From UBA1563 sp041671545 (GTDB lineage: Bacteria; Bacteroidota; Ignavibacteria; Ignavibacteriales; Ignavibacteriaceae): a DNA stretch of 64,000 bases. A program made the translations under genes and the position numbers. Shown piece after piece: positions 52,550 through 62,036 of the stretch. The notes under the pieces were generated by a model. The model was not told where the DNA came from. It was given only the letters and a program-made list of their open reading frames with translations, and made no database searches. The DNA is taken from assembly GCA_041671545.1 (NCBI GenBank), contig JBAZBI010000005.1, positions 1 through 64,000 on the forward strand, written 5' to 3'. Numbering within the stretch: position 1 is the first letter of the stretch; each line of letters starts with the position of its first letter.

Positions 52550-52897
52550 ATGCCAAGATCAAAAAACAAAGTTGCTTCTAAAGCACGTCGTAAAAAAATT
52601 CTCTCAATGGCCAAAGGTTATTGGGGAACGAGAAAAAACGTCTTCACGGTCGCCAAGAATCATGTCGAAAAAGGAATGCTTCACGCTTACCGCGATAGAA
52701 AACTAAAGAAAAGAAATTACCGGAATCTCTGGATCATCAGAATTAATGCAGCCGCAAGAATAAACGGAACAACGTACTCTCAATTGATGCACGCACTCGA
52801 TACAAAAGGTGTTGTTATCAATAGAAAAGTACTTGCAAGTTTAGCTGTGGAAAATGCAAAAGCATTCGCTGATCTAGTATCATTTGCCACTAACTAA
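52550..52897 (+). CDS. rplT: 50S ribosomal protein L20 (bL20)
   Basis: 115 residues. Conserved segments: KARRKKILSMAKGYWGTRKN, AYRDRKLKKRNYRNLWIIRI and NAAARINGTTYSQLMHAL. It binds 23S rRNA and is needed for early 50S assembly. 13 bases after rpmI with GAAAGGAAG in front. A terminator follows. Confidence 0.97.
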   Translation: MPRSKNKVASKARRKKILSMAKGYWGTRKNVFTVAKNHVEKGMLHAYRDRKLKKRNYRNLWIIRINAAARINGTTYSQLMHALDTKGVVINRKVLASLAVENAKAFADLVSFATN

Positions 52898-52903
52898 ATT
52901 ATG

Positions 52904-52955
52904 AACCCAAGTTTCCTTTATCCGCAAAGCGGGAAGGGTGACTTGGGTTTTTTCT
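52904..52955 (+). terminator. Terminator/attenuator between rplT and pheS
   Basis: AACCCAAGT (52904-52912) pairs with ACTTGGGTT (52941-52949), with an inner hairpin CCGC-AAA-GCGG (52922-52932) and a T run (52947-52953). It ends ~25 bases before the pheS ATG, so transcription may be partly stopped here before pheST. Confidence 0.75.
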
Positions 52956-52977
52956 TTTTAAAAGGATAACACGGGAA

Positions 52978-53988
52978 ATGTTGACCAAAATTCAAACGCT
53001 TACTAAAGAATTCATTCAAGCACTTGAAGCTGTAAAAGATCAAAGAGAACTTGAAGACCTCCGCATACAATATCTTAGCCGGAACGGCTCCGTAGCGGCT
53101 CTTTTTGAAGAAATGAAAACAGTGCCGAAAGAAGAGAAGCCGGTTCTCGGGAAAGAATTGAATTTACTCCGTAAACTTGCCGAAGAAAAATTCAACGAAA
53201 AAAAATCTCAATTCGATGAGCTTCTTACAAAACAATCTCAGCAGATCGATCTTTCATTACCCGGAAGAAAAGTTGAATTGGGGCACAGACATCTGCTTAC
53301 TCAAACGCTTGATGAAATAAAATCAATTTTTAAAGGATTAGGTTTTTCGATCTTCGAAGGACCTGAATTAGAATCAGACTATTATAATTTTGAAGCGCTG
53401 AATTTTCCCGCCAATCATCCGGCGCGCGATATGCAGGATACATTTTTTGTAAATAAAGAATTTTTACTCCGCACGCACACTTCACCGGTGCAAGTCCGAT
53501 TGATGGAAAAACTTCAACCACCGCTAAGAGCGATCATGCCGGGAAAAGTTTACCGCAACGAAGCAATAAGTTCTCGCAGCCATTGCATGTTTCATCAAGT
53601 AGAAGGATTGTGTGTTGATACGGACGTTACTTTTGCCGAACTGAAAGGAACGCTTGTTGCATTTGCAAAACAATTTTACGGGAAGGATTTGAATTACCGT
53701 TTCCGCCCAAGCTTTTTCCCGTTTACCGAACCTAGCGCAGAGATGGATATTACTTGCTTTTTGTGTAAAGGAAAAGGATGCAGAGTCTGCAAACATTCCG
53801 GCTGGCTCGAAATTCTCGGCTGCGGTATGGTTGATCCGAATGTGTTTGAATACGCAAAATATGATAACGAAAAATATACCGGTTACGCATTCGGAATGGG
53901 AATAGAAAGAACAGCAATGTTGAAATATGGAATTACCGATATTCGTACTTTCTTTGAAAATGATGTACGATTCCTCAAACAGTTTTGA
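52978..53988 (+). CDS. pheS: Phenylalanyl-tRNA synthetase alpha subunit
   Basis: 336 residues. N-terminal coiled coil (~1-90), then the class II core: PGRKVELGHRHLLTQTLDEI, NFPANHPARDMQDTFF, LLRTHTSPVQVR, KVYRNEAISSRSHCMFHQVE, FRPSFFPFTEPSAEMDI and GFGMGIERTAMLKY-type motif 3 (here FGMGIERTAMLKYG). Pairs with PheT, encoded 15 bases downstream. Confidence 0.97.
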   Translation: MLTKIQTLTKEFIQALEAVKDQRELEDLRIQYLSRNGSVAALFEEMKTVPKEEKPVLGKELNLLRKLAEEKFNEKKSQFDELLTKQSQQIDLSLPGRKVELGHRHLLTQTLDEIKSIFKGLGFSIFEGPELESDYYNFEALNFPANHPARDMQDTFFVNKEFLLRTHTSPVQVRLMEKLQPPLRAIMPGKVYRNEAISSRSHCMFHQVEGLCVDTDVTFAELKGTLVAFAKQFYGKDLNYRFRPSFFPFTEPSAEMDITCFLCKGKGCRVCKHSGWLEILGCGMVDPNVFEYAKYDNEKYTGYAFGMGIERTAMLKYGITDIRTFFENDVRFLKQF

Positions 53989-54003
53989 TGCGGAGAAAAA
54001 AAA

Positions 54004-56406
54004 TTGAAAATTTCACTTAATTGGTTAAAAAAATATATTGATCTATCGGACATTTCTGTTGATGAAATTGTCTCTAAACTTACCATGTCCGGATTGGAAG
54101 TTGAAGGCGTTGAGAATCAAAATGAAATGTTTAAGAATTTCATTATCGGATATGTAGAAGAAAAAGAAAAACATCCGAATGCGGATAAACTTTCTCTCTG
54201 TGTTGTGAACAACGGAACCGAAAAATTAAAAGTAGTTTGCGGCGCGCCAAATGTGGCTGCGGGGCAGAAAGTAGTTTTTGCTCAAATCGGAGCTGTTGTT
54301 CCAAACAGTGGAATGAAAATTAGTAAAGCAAAAATTCGCGGAACAGAATCAAACGGAATGCTCTGCTCGGAATCGGAACTTGGTTTAAGTGAAGATCATT
54401 CGGGAATTATCGTGTTAGATCCTTCTTTCAAAGAAGGAACTTCCGTATCCGAAGCGCTTCATCTAAATGATGTTCTGTTTGAAATTGGTGTAACTCCAAA
54501 CCGCGCCGACGCACTTTCACATATTGGTGTTGCAAGAGATTTAGCTGCCATCTTCCAAAGAGAATTAAAATTGCCTGAAGTTTCAATTCCGAAATCAGAA
54601 AAAAATATAATTGACTTCGCTTTGATTGAAATTATTGATGCTTTGAACTGTCCACGATATTCCGCAAAAGTTCTTTTGAATGTTGAAATAAAAGAATCAC
54701 CTGATTGGCTTAAAAGAAGTTTAAAAGCCATCGGACTGCGACCGATAAATAATATTGTTGACGTAACCAACTTTGTTCTGCATGAGATCGGTCAACCGTT
54801 ACACGCGTTTGATCTTGATAAACTCGCGAAGAAGAAGATCGTTATAAAAAAAGCGGAAGCAGATGCTCTCTTTACAACACTCGACGGCAAAGAAAGAAAA
54901 TTAAACGAAAATGTTTTGATGATCTGCGACGGTGAAAAACCGGTTGCGGTTGCCGGTGTAATGGGAGGAGAAAATTCCGAAGTGACCTCCTCGACTAAAA
55001 ATATTTTGATTGAAAGTGCATACTTTAATCCTACAAGCGTTCGCAAGACTTCAAAATATTTGGGATTAACCACAGATGCCGCTTACCGATTTGAACGAGG
55101 AACCGATCCTTCAATCACTGTTTACGCGGCTGAACGCGCTGCCCAACTCATGGCTGAATTAAGCGGCGGTGAAGTGGTGGATGGAGTTATTGATGTTTAT
55201 CCAATTAAAATTTCGGAAAAAGAAATTACTCTCCGTTTTAATCAAGTTGAAAGAGTTTTGGGATATACCGTTACGAACGAAAATATAAAAAATATTTTGT
55301 TTTCACTTGGCTTTGAAATAAAAATATTAAGCGGAGAATCGATAACCGTTTCAACACCAACTTTTCGTCCCGATATTGAACGCGAAATTGATCTGATTGA
55401 AGAGATCGCAAGAATAAATAATTACGATACGATCCCAACAATCTCTAAGATTGCTATCCCAATCAGCGAGAAAATTGATGAATCTGCTTTTGTTGATGAT
55501 CTGCGGACAATTGCTACCGGATTAGGGTTCAACGAAATTCTTTCTATTCCAATGATAACAGAAAAAGCTGCGGAAATTTTTGGTAAACCGGTTGGGTTGT
55601 TAAATCCACAGGGTTCTGAAATGGGTTATTTGCGCACTTCACTTCTTGCAAGTGCATTACCGGTTATTGAAAAAAATATTAATGTTGGTGAAAAGAATTT
55701 ACAACTTTTTGAAGTTGGGAAAGTATTTCTAAAAGTGAATGATGACTTGTTCACATTTTCAGATTTTGTTGAGGAAGAAAGATTTCTCTTTATCTTAACC
55801 GGAAAAATTTCTGAAAAAGAGTGGTACACAGGAGAACGGGAATTCGATTTTTATGATTTAAAAGCTTTGGTAAACGAATGTTTTCAGAAAAAAACACTTG
55901 ACAATCTTTTAAATGATTCCTATTATCACAATGGAAATAAATTTTTTGATTACTATTTTACCAAAACTGCGGGTGCGTCGATTATTGGCAGCGGTGGAAA
56001 AGTAAAAAAAGAAGTTCTTAAACAGTTTGGAATTCAGCAGGATGTTTTCTGTTTCGAAGGTTCGGTTGAAATATTAAAATCACTTACACCGAAAGAAAAA
56101 ACTTTTACCGGACTTCTTCGTTTTCCCAAGGTTATGAAAGATTTTGCTTTTATCTTTGAGAAAGATATTTCTGTTGAAAATGTTACCTCGTTTATTAAGA
56201 AACGGGGAAATAAAATATTGAAGGATGTCCATCCGTTTGATGTTTTTGAACATGCGTCAATTGGAGAAACTAAAAAGTCGGTTGCATTTAATCTGGCATA
56301 TTATGATGCTGAACGAACCCTGACTGACGATGAAGTGGACAAAGATTTTCAATCATTGATTGAACTAGTTAAAAATGAATTTAATGCAATTTTGCGAGGA
56401 AAATAA
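54004..56406 (+). CDS. pheT: Phenylalanyl-tRNA synthetase beta subunit
   Basis: 800 residues. Domains in order: start helix and tRNA-binding OB fold (~40-150; KVVCGAPNVAAGQKVVFAQI), B3/B4 (~210-370), B5 (~400-475), the synthetase-like core (~490-680) and the C-terminal ferredoxin-fold anticodon-binding domain (~705-800; FPKVMKDFAFIFEKDISVE). Full length. TTG start at 54004, as suggested by MKISLNWLKKYIDLSD. Confidence 0.97.
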   Translation: MKISLNWLKKYIDLSDISVDEIVSKLTMSGLEVEGVENQNEMFKNFIIGYVEEKEKHPNADKLSLCVVNNGTEKLKVVCGAPNVAAGQKVVFAQIGAVVPNSGMKISKAKIRGTESNGMLCSESELGLSEDHSGIIVLDPSFKEGTSVSEALHLNDVLFEIGVTPNRADALSHIGVARDLAAIFQRELKLPEVSIPKSEKNIIDFALIEIIDALNCPRYSAKVLLNVEIKESPDWLKRSLKAIGLRPINNIVDVTNFVLHEIGQPLHAFDLDKLAKKKIVIKKAEADALFTTLDGKERKLNENVLMICDGEKPVAVAGVMGGENSEVTSSTKNILIESAYFNPTSVRKTSKYLGLTTDAAYRFERGTDPSITVYAAERAAQLMAELSGGEVVDGVIDVYPIKISEKEITLRFNQVERVLGYTVTNENIKNILFSLGFEIKILSGESITVSTPTFRPDIEREIDLIEEIARINNYDTIPTISKIAIPISEKIDESAFVDDLRTIATGLGFNEILSIPMITEKAAEIFGKPVGLLNPQGSEMGYLRTSLLASALPVIEKNINVGEKNLQLFEVGKVFLKVNDDLFTFSDFVEEERFLFILTGKISEKEWYTGEREFDFYDLKALVNECFQKKTLDNLLNDSYYHNGNKFFDYYFTKTAGASIIGSGGKVKKEVLKQFGIQQDVFCFEGSVEILKSLTPKEKTFTGLLRFPKVMKDFAFIFEKDISVENVTSFIKKRGNKILKDVHPFDVFEHASIGETKKSVAFNLAYYDAERTLTDDEVDKDFQSLIELVKNEFNAILRGK

Positions 56407-56733
56407 TTGTCGGATTTGTCTAAATATGAAATATTCATACAAGAGTTAAGCTCCATTGAAGTTCAAGTTTCAGCTTTGAGAGAACTTTACGAAGAATTGC
56501 AGAGTAGAAATAAAGAACTTGAGAAAAAACTTTCAAGTCTGCAAAGGGAAAATGAATATCTAAAATTGCAGTCAGCCGAAGGCGGAGAAAACGGGGAAAA
56601 AAATGCCGAAGAACGGGGTGAAGCAACGGGGGAATCTGTTTTTAGTTCGCTTAGTGTTAAAGAGAGGGAAAATCTTAAAGTAAAAATTACTGATGTAATA
56701 ACAAAAATTAATAATCATTTAACTAGTGCTTAA
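56407..56733 (+). CDS. Small coiled-coil protein (ZapB-like position)
   Basis: 108 residues. Residues ~8-62 form a Leu-rich coiled coil (VSALRELYEELQSRNKELEK), followed by a Gly/Glu-rich linker and a helical end. Starts at TTG 56407 directly after the pheT stop. It precedes zapA, and coiled-coil proteins in this position are thought to be cell-division partners such as ZapB; this is inference from position and structure only. Confidence 0.65.
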   Translation: MSDLSKYEIFIQELSSIEVQVSALRELYEELQSRNKELEKKLSSLQRENEYLKLQSAEGGENGEKNAEERGEATGESVFSSLSVKERENLKVKITDVITKINNHLTSA

Positions 56734-56760
56734 TTTTATTGTTGATGGTATCGGTTCATT

Positions 56761-57057
56761 ATGACAGAGAAAAAGAAGCTTAAAGTAAAAATATTTGATA
56801 AAGAATACTCTTTATTAGTTGACAACGAAGAAATTGCAAAGGAACTTGCCGTATATGTAAACAATGTTATGGAAGAAACAAAGCAAGAATTGCCCGATCA
56901 ACCGGCGCAAACTATTGCTATTATCGCATCATTGAATATTGCTTACGATTATTTCATTGAGAAAAACAAGAACAAAGAATTTCTGATTCAGGCAACAGAC
57001 AAAGTTAAAAAAATTAAGCTTCTTTTAAATCAATCATCTGATCCCATCCCATCTTAA
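56761..57057 (+). CDS. zapA: Cell division protein ZapA
   Basis: 98 residues; KVKIFDKEYSLLVDNEEIAK and ELAVYVNNVMEETKQE are typical of ZapA, followed by the coiled coil that mediates tetramer formation (AIIASLNIAYDYFIEKNKNK). ZapA binds and stabilises the FtsZ ring. 27 bases after the coiled-coil gene; followed by the probable 6S RNA gene. Confidence 0.88.
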   Translation: MTEKKKLKVKIFDKEYSLLVDNEEIAKELAVYVNNVMEETKQELPDQPAQTIAIIASLNIAYDYFIEKNKNKEFLIQATDKVKKIKLLLNQSSDPIPS

Positions 57058-57065
57058 AAAATCCA

Positions 57066-57272
57066 TTACCGCTGCCGGTTAATGGTAACAAAAAAGAACC
57101 ATCTTTGCCAATGGGTTATTGACTTACGATGCGTAAAGCAGGCCTCATCTCAAGTAATTGAGAATTCACTCTAACGAGCGAAACGGAGGAAGCAAGAAAC
57201 ATTCGGGCATTTTCCCACACTGTTTGGATAAGGGTTCTTTCCCTGTTCAACAGTAGCCGGCAGCGCTTTTAT
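57066..57272 (+). ncRNA. ssrS: Probable 6S RNA
   Basis: A gene-free ~205-base stretch between zapA and rny with a long paired structure. CGCTGCCGG (57070-57078) pairs with CCGGCAGCG (57257-57265) and closes the ends; inside it AAAGAACC (57093-57100) pairs with GGTTCTTT (57233-57240), and CTCAA-GTAA-TTGAG (57149-57162) forms an apical hairpin. Two long stems around a large open middle, at this size and directly behind zapA, match 6S RNA, which mimics an open promoter and binds RNA polymerase. Identity rests on structure and location, not on a homology search. Confidence 0.7.
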
Positions 57273-57295
57273 TCATCTAATTCTTGAGGTGTAAT

Positions 57296-58873
57296 GTGAA
57301 TTTAATTGATGTCGATCTGTTGATCCTCATTCCGATGGTAGTCTTGTTAGTTACTCTTTTCTTCTATTTGGGATGGAAAGTTAATTCCAAATTGGGAAAG
57401 AGAAGCATTGTTGCGGGCGAAGAACGCGCTAAAGTGATTATAGCTGACTCACAAAAAGAAGCAGCCAATATTAAAAGAGAGAAGCTTTTAGAAGTAAAAG
57501 ATGAGTGGTACAAGAAAAAAATAGAATTTGATACCGAAGTAAATCAAAAAAGACAAAAACTGCAGACGATTGAAAAACAACTCTCGGGACGTGAAGATAA
57601 TATTGATAAGAAATTAGAATCTGCGATAAGAAAGGAAAAAGACAACAGATCACTCGAACAAGGTCTTGCACAGCAAAAGAAAAATCTTGAAATCCGTTAT
57701 ACTGAATTAGATAGATTAGAAAAAGAACAAAACACAAAACTCGAAAAGATTTCAGGATTAACAGCAGAAGAAGCGAAGAAATTACTTCTTGAAAGTATGG
57801 AGCAGCAAGCTGAAACTGAAGCAAATAAAATCTTTAAAGAAAGATTTGAAAAAGCAAAATTAAATGCGAAACAAGAAGCGCAGAAAGTTGTTGTCCTAGC
57901 CATCCAAAGAACCGCTGCCGATCACTCGGTAGAAACAACTGTCTCTGTAGTTCAAATTCAAAATGATGAATTAAAAGGAAGGATCATCGGAAAAGAAGGA
58001 AGAAACATCCGTTCGTTTGAAGCGGCTACCGGCGTTGATGTTATTGTTGATGATACGCCTGAAGCGGTTATTCTTTCTTCATTCGATCAATTCCGTAGAG
58101 AAGTTGCAAGAGTTTCTTTAGAAAGATTGATTGCCGATGGAAGAATTCATCCGGCAAGAATTGAAGAGATCGTTGAAAAGGTCAGAGTTGAATTAATAGA
58201 AGAAATGTTCAAAGAAGGGGAAAACACATTACTGCAATTGGGTATTCACGGAGTTCATCCGGAAATAATAAAACTCATCGGAAAAATGAGATACCGCTCA
58301 AGTTACGGACAAAATTTATTGCAGCACAGCGTTGAGGTAGCTTATCTCTGCGGTATTATGGCTTCTGAACTTGGCATTGACCCGATTATGGCGAAACGCG
58401 CTGCACTGCTTCACGATATAGGCAAAGTTGTTGATAAAGACATTGAAGGTCCACATGCATTGTTGGGATATGATGTAGCGAAACGTTATAAGGAAAATCC
58501 GATTGTTGCAAACGCGATCGGTTCCCACCATGAAGATATCGAAATGGAACATCCGATCGCAGTGTTGGTACAAGCGGCGGATTCAATCAGCGGCGCCCGT
58601 CCCGGTGCAAGACGCGAACCGATTGAAGGTTATGTTAAGAGGCTCGAAACTTTGGAAGCCCTTGCACAATCATTTGAAGGTGTTGCAAAAACGTACGCAA
58701 TTCAAGCCGGTCGCGAAATTCGAGTTGTTGTCGAGCATGAAAAGATCGACGATATTTTTGCCGATAAATTAGCCCAAGACATCGCTGCAAAAATCGAAAA
58801 CGAAATGGAGTATCCCGGACAAATTAAAGTTACCGTCATCCGTGAAGTGAGAAAGATCGCATACGCGAAGTAA
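57296..58873 (+). CDS. rny: Ribonuclease Y
   Basis: 525 residues. N-terminal membrane helix (LILIPMVVLLVTLFFYL), a long coiled coil (~25-200), a KH RNA-binding domain (~215-280; GRIIGKEGRNIRSFEAATG), an HD domain with HDIGK near 373 that binds the catalytic metals, and the C-terminal region ending in KVTVIREVRKIAYAK. It is a membrane endoribonuclease starting mRNA decay. GTG 57296 is chosen: GAGG lies six bases upstream, while the adjacent ATG (57294) is followed by a stop. Confidence 0.96.
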   Translation: MNLIDVDLLILIPMVVLLVTLFFYLGWKVNSKLGKRSIVAGEERAKVIIADSQKEAANIKREKLLEVKDEWYKKKIEFDTEVNQKRQKLQTIEKQLSGREDNIDKKLESAIRKEKDNRSLEQGLAQQKKNLEIRYTELDRLEKEQNTKLEKISGLTAEEAKKLLLESMEQQAETEANKIFKERFEKAKLNAKQEAQKVVVLAIQRTAADHSVETTVSVVQIQNDELKGRIIGKEGRNIRSFEAATGVDVIVDDTPEAVILSSFDQFRREVARVSLERLIADGRIHPARIEEIVEKVRVELIEEMFKEGENTLLQLGIHGVHPEIIKLIGKMRYRSSYGQNLLQHSVEVAYLCGIMASELGIDPIMAKRAALLHDIGKVVDKDIEGPHALLGYDVAKRYKENPIVANAIGSHHEDIEMEHPIAVLVQAADSISGARPGARREPIEGYVKRLETLEALAQSFEGVAKTYAIQAGREIRVVVEHEKIDDIFADKLAQDIAAKIENEMEYPGQIKVTVIREVRKIAYAK

Positions 58874-59328
58874 AAAAGAGTGGGGGCATGTGAGATGTTG
58901 AGGCTTTGAGACTTTGAGCGATGTAATAAGGGGAATTTATAGAATTGTGGAAGATGCGTGCAACTCGTCTCTATCAGATTTTTTATTTCTTTTTAATTGA
59001 TAACCTGGTAAACCAGAACCAAATAATTTGGAATGATCGAATGGTTGATTGACTGAATGAATAGCATTCATCCATTCAACCTCATTCAATCATTCTTTCA
59101 GTTTGTTGAAAAATTTTGCTAACTATTTAAAACAATTCACATCTTTTAATTTTTCCCTTCCTCCTCGAGAACACTCTCTTCTCATCTACCTCTTTTTTTC
59201 ATTCCCAAGAAAAATTTCTTTTGAAATAAAAGATTCATCTGTTAAATCGTTAATCCATTCCGAAAAAGGGGAAAAATCATTGGCAAGATAGTTGATATTT
59301 ATAAATATCATGTTTGACCAAATGAAAA
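58874..59328. other. Gene-free stretch with GAATG/CATTC repeats and an operator
   Basis: No credible coding frame. It holds an imperfect inverted repeat built of GAATG and CATTC words (59036-59100; core GAATGAATAGCATTCATCC) resembling the one at 2398-2520, and at the right end the 18-bp palindrome in front of the MerR gene. Confidence 0.55.
59293..59310. promoter_or_regulatory. Perfect 18-bp palindrome, probable operator
   Basis: TGATATTTATAAATATCA is a perfect palindrome ending 18 bases before the ATG of the MerR-family gene, where the promoter should be. ATTG at 59279-59282 could serve as -33, with the palindrome covering the -7 region. It is the best candidate for the binding site of this regulator or of another redox-linked factor. 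Confidence 0.6.
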
Positions 59329-59760
59329 ATGAATAGAGACAATAATAATCCGGTTTATACGATAAGCGCCGCCGCTGAGTTGCTTGGCATTTCCATTCCA
59401 ACTTTAAGAATGTATGAAAAGGAAGGACTGATTATTCCTTTTAAGAAAGAATCAAACCAAAGACGTTATTCACAAGCCGATTTAGATAGAATAAAATGTA
59501 TTAGAGAAACAATCAACGGAACAAAAATCAGCATTGAAGGGATTAAACATCTCTTGTCGCTTGTTCCCTGTTGGAAAATAAAAAATTGTTCTACTGATGA
59601 AAGAGCGGTCTGCGAAGCTTTCATTTCACATGATAAACCATGCTGGACATATTCTCATAAAAATAATTTATGTTCGGAAATCTCCTGTATTACTTGCGAA
59701 GTTTATACAAAACTTTCCGATTGTAAAAAAGTTAAAGAGACTTTAAAATCATATTTATAA
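59329..59760 (+). CDS. MerR-family regulator with Cys-rich (two-CW) tail
   Basis: 143 residues. N-terminal winged helix: YTISAAAELLGISIPTLRMY, then EKEGLIIPF and QRRYSQADLDRIKCI, as in MerR regulators. The usual dimer helix is short. The C-terminal half has eight Cys, including two CW pairs (PCWKIKNC and PCWTYSHK) and LC, SC, CITCEV, a pattern known as the two-CW domain, which probably binds metal or an Fe-S cluster. It starts the sulfur-redox gene cluster, so it may sense redox state or sulfur compounds; that is inference. Confidence 0.8.
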   Translation: MNRDNNNPVYTISAAAELLGISIPTLRMYEKEGLIIPFKKESNQRRYSQADLDRIKCIRETINGTKISIEGIKHLLSLVPCWKIKNCSTDERAVCEAFISHDKPCWTYSHKNNLCSEISCITCEVYTKLSDCKKVKETLKSYL

Positions 59761-59792
59761 CAGAACAAAACTAAACATCACAAAAACCGAAA

Positions 59793-61367
59793 ATGAAAAA
59801 AATAGTTATTCCACTCGTCTTAATCGGATTGGTAATCATCAGCGCGATCAGTTTTCTAACCTCGAAGAGTACCGAGCAAACTAAACTGATGGTGTTAAAA
59901 GAGCAATTCGATAAAAAAGCCGTTCAACATGTAGATCACACTCAATTCACAGAGTTGAAGAAAAAATTCACTTCTCCCCGGCAAGTAACTGAAGCTTGTA
60001 TCGTTTGCCATAACGGAAGAGCTCAGGAAATTATGCGCTCTAACCACTGGAATTGGGAAAAAGCCGAATATGTTAAAGGTCGCGGTATTGTTTATCTCGG
60101 TAAAAAAAATGCGATCAATAATTTTTGTATCGGTACCGAAGGAAATGAGATGAGCTGCGCCAAATGCCACGTTGGTTATGGTATGAGTTCATCTAAAGAT
60201 TTCAATTATCAGGACGAAAGCAACATCGATTGTCTTGTTTGCCATGATAATTCCGAAACGTATGCAAAAGCTCAAGAGAAAGGTGGCGCTCCCGATCCAA
60301 GTGTTGATTTGGCAAATGTTGCTCAACACGTCGGCAAACCGAAAAGATCGAACTGCGGTGTTTGCCATTTCTTTGGCGGCGGCGGAAATAACGTGAAGCA
60401 TGGCGATTTAGAAAAAGCAATGTTTGAACCTTCAAAAGATGTTGATGTTCATATGGGAACAGATGGAATGAATCTCCAATGTGTTGATTGCCATAAGACC
60501 GAGAATCACATGATCAGCGGAAAAATGTATTCGCTTTCTTCTATGAACCGGAACCGCGCTTTATGCGAAGATTGTCATAATGAAAATCCGCACAGTGATG
60601 CAATCCTTAATAAACACACATTAAAAGTTGCATGCCAGACTTGTCACATCCCGACATACGCAAAAGTAAATGCAACAAAAATCGCGTGGGACTGGTCAAC
60701 TGCCGGAAAATTAAAAGATGGAAAACCGTATGAAGAAGATGACACCGCAGGAAATCATACTTACTTATCAATTAAAGGAAATTTTACATGGGGGAAAAAT
60801 CTTAAACCGGATTATGTTTGGTTCAACGGTACAGCCGGGCATTATCTTTTAGGAGATAAAGTTGCCGACACAACAAAACCTTTAGTGCTTAATCCTCTTA
60901 ACGGGGCATATAACGATATTGATTCAAAAATAATTCCTGTTAAAATTCATCGCGCAAGACAGCCGTTCGATCCGGTAAATCAGATAATCATTCAGCCGAA
61001 ACTTTACGCGGAGAAAGTTGGTGAGGGAGCTCTCTGGAAAGATTTCAATTGGGAAACCGCTTCCGAAGTTGGAATGAAGGATGTGAACTTGCCATTCAGC
61101 GGAAAAGTTTCTTTCCTCAAAACTGAAATGTACTGGCCGGTAAATCATATGGTTTCTAAAAAAGAAAATACCGTAACTTGTAACGAATGTCATACAAGAG
61201 AAAATAGCCGTTTAGCGGGCTTAACTGATTTCTATATGCCCGCAAGAGATTATAGTCCATTTATTGAAACAACTGGAAAAATAGTCTTGCTGCTTTCATT
61301 TCTCGGAGTTGTCTTGCACGGCGGATTTAGATTTTTTTCTTCACGTAAAATGAAAAAGAGAGGATAA
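59793..61367 (+). CDS. Octaheme c-type cytochrome, tetrathionate reductase family
   Basis: 524 residues with one membrane helix near each end (residues ~4-22 and ~496-512) and eight CxxCH heme sites: CIVCH (~69), CAKCH (~122), CLVCH (~147), CGVCH, CVDCH, CEDCH, CQTCH and CNECH (~463). This count and layout fit the octaheme tetrathionate reductase (OTR) family, whose members reduce tetrathionate, nitrite or hydroxylamine in vitro. In Shewanella OTR heme 2 has a Lys ligand in a CxxCK; here the second site is CAKCH. It is followed at two bases by the cytochrome b gene, its probable quinol-side electron partner. Confidence 0.92.
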   Translation: MKKIVIPLVLIGLVIISAISFLTSKSTEQTKLMVLKEQFDKKAVQHVDHTQFTELKKKFTSPRQVTEACIVCHNGRAQEIMRSNHWNWEKAEYVKGRGIVYLGKKNAINNFCIGTEGNEMSCAKCHVGYGMSSSKDFNYQDESNIDCLVCHDNSETYAKAQEKGGAPDPSVDLANVAQHVGKPKRSNCGVCHFFGGGGNNVKHGDLEKAMFEPSKDVDVHMGTDGMNLQCVDCHKTENHMISGKMYSLSSMNRNRALCEDCHNENPHSDAILNKHTLKVACQTCHIPTYAKVNATKIAWDWSTAGKLKDGKPYEEDDTAGNHTYLSIKGNFTWGKNLKPDYVWFNGTAGHYLLGDKVADTTKPLVLNPLNGAYNDIDSKIIPVKIHRARQPFDPVNQIIIQPKLYAEKVGEGALWKDFNWETASEVGMKDVNLPFSGKVSFLKTEMYWPVNHMVSKKENTVTCNECHTRENSRLAGLTDFYMPARDYSPFIETTGKIVLLLSFLGVVLHGGFRFFSSRKMKKRG

Positions 61368-61369
61368 TT

Positions 61370-62035
61370 ATGAAACAGAAAGTTTATATCTATCGAGCTT
61401 TTGAACGTTTCTGGCACTGGATGCAGGCGTTATCCATTTTCTTTTTAGCGGCAACCGGGTTTGAAATCCACGGATCATTTACATTTTTCGGATACCAAAA
61501 CGCAGTGAAGTATCACAACGTAGCTGCATACACATTTATTGTACTTATCGTCTTTGCAATATTTTGGCACTTTACAACGGGCGAGTGGAAGCAATATCTT
61601 CCGACAACAAAACATTTAAAAGCTCAAATAAATTTTTACTTGATCGGAATATTTCAGAACGCTCCGCATCCGACAAAAAAAACAGTATTGAGTAAATTGA
61701 ATCCGCTACAAAAATTAACCTATCTCGCGTTAAAGATTCTTGTTATTCCAACGATGGTAATTTCCGGTTTACTCTATATGTTCTATCGCTATCCGCAGAA
61801 AGGAACAATTGAGGGATTAAATATCGGTACGATTGAAGTCATCGCCTTATTTCACACCGCCGCCGCTTTTTTATTATTGGCTTTTGTAATTGTGCATCTA
61901 TACTTAATGACTACAGGCGCCACGATCACTTCAAACTTAAGAGCGATGATTACCGGGTATGAAGAATTAGAAGATGCTCATGGTGAAGCAGAAAAAACAA
62001 ATTTGAAAAATGTTAAAAACGAAGTTGAGGCATAA
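61370..62035 (+). CDS. Membrane cytochrome b (b561/Ni-Fe hydrogenase type)
   Basis: 221 residues with four or five membrane helices and several His likely to bind two b hemes: FERFWHWMQALS and YHNVAAYTF, FWHFTTGEW, and LFHTAAAFLLL with IVHLYLM in the last helix. It belongs to the PF01292-like family that oxidises quinol and passes electrons to periplasmic cytochromes. It sits between the octaheme gene (2 bases) and the YeeE gene (1 base), so it probably feeds the octaheme protein from the menaquinol pool. Confidence 0.9.
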   Translation: MKQKVYIYRAFERFWHWMQALSIFFLAATGFEIHGSFTFFGYQNAVKYHNVAAYTFIVLIVFAIFWHFTTGEWKQYLPTTKHLKAQINFYLIGIFQNAPHPTKKTVLSKLNPLQKLTYLALKILVIPTMVISGLLYMFYRYPQKGTIEGLNIGTIEVIALFHTAAAFLLLAFVIVHLYLMTTGATITSNLRAMITGYEELEDAHGEAEKTNLKNVKNEVEA

Positions 62036-62036
62036 A

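Noticed and set aside
57068..57272. T-box, RNase P RNA or small peptide gene in the zapA-rny gap
   Set aside because: No conserved RNase P or T-box core, no frame with a start and ribosome site; the terminal pairing and position favour 6S RNA.
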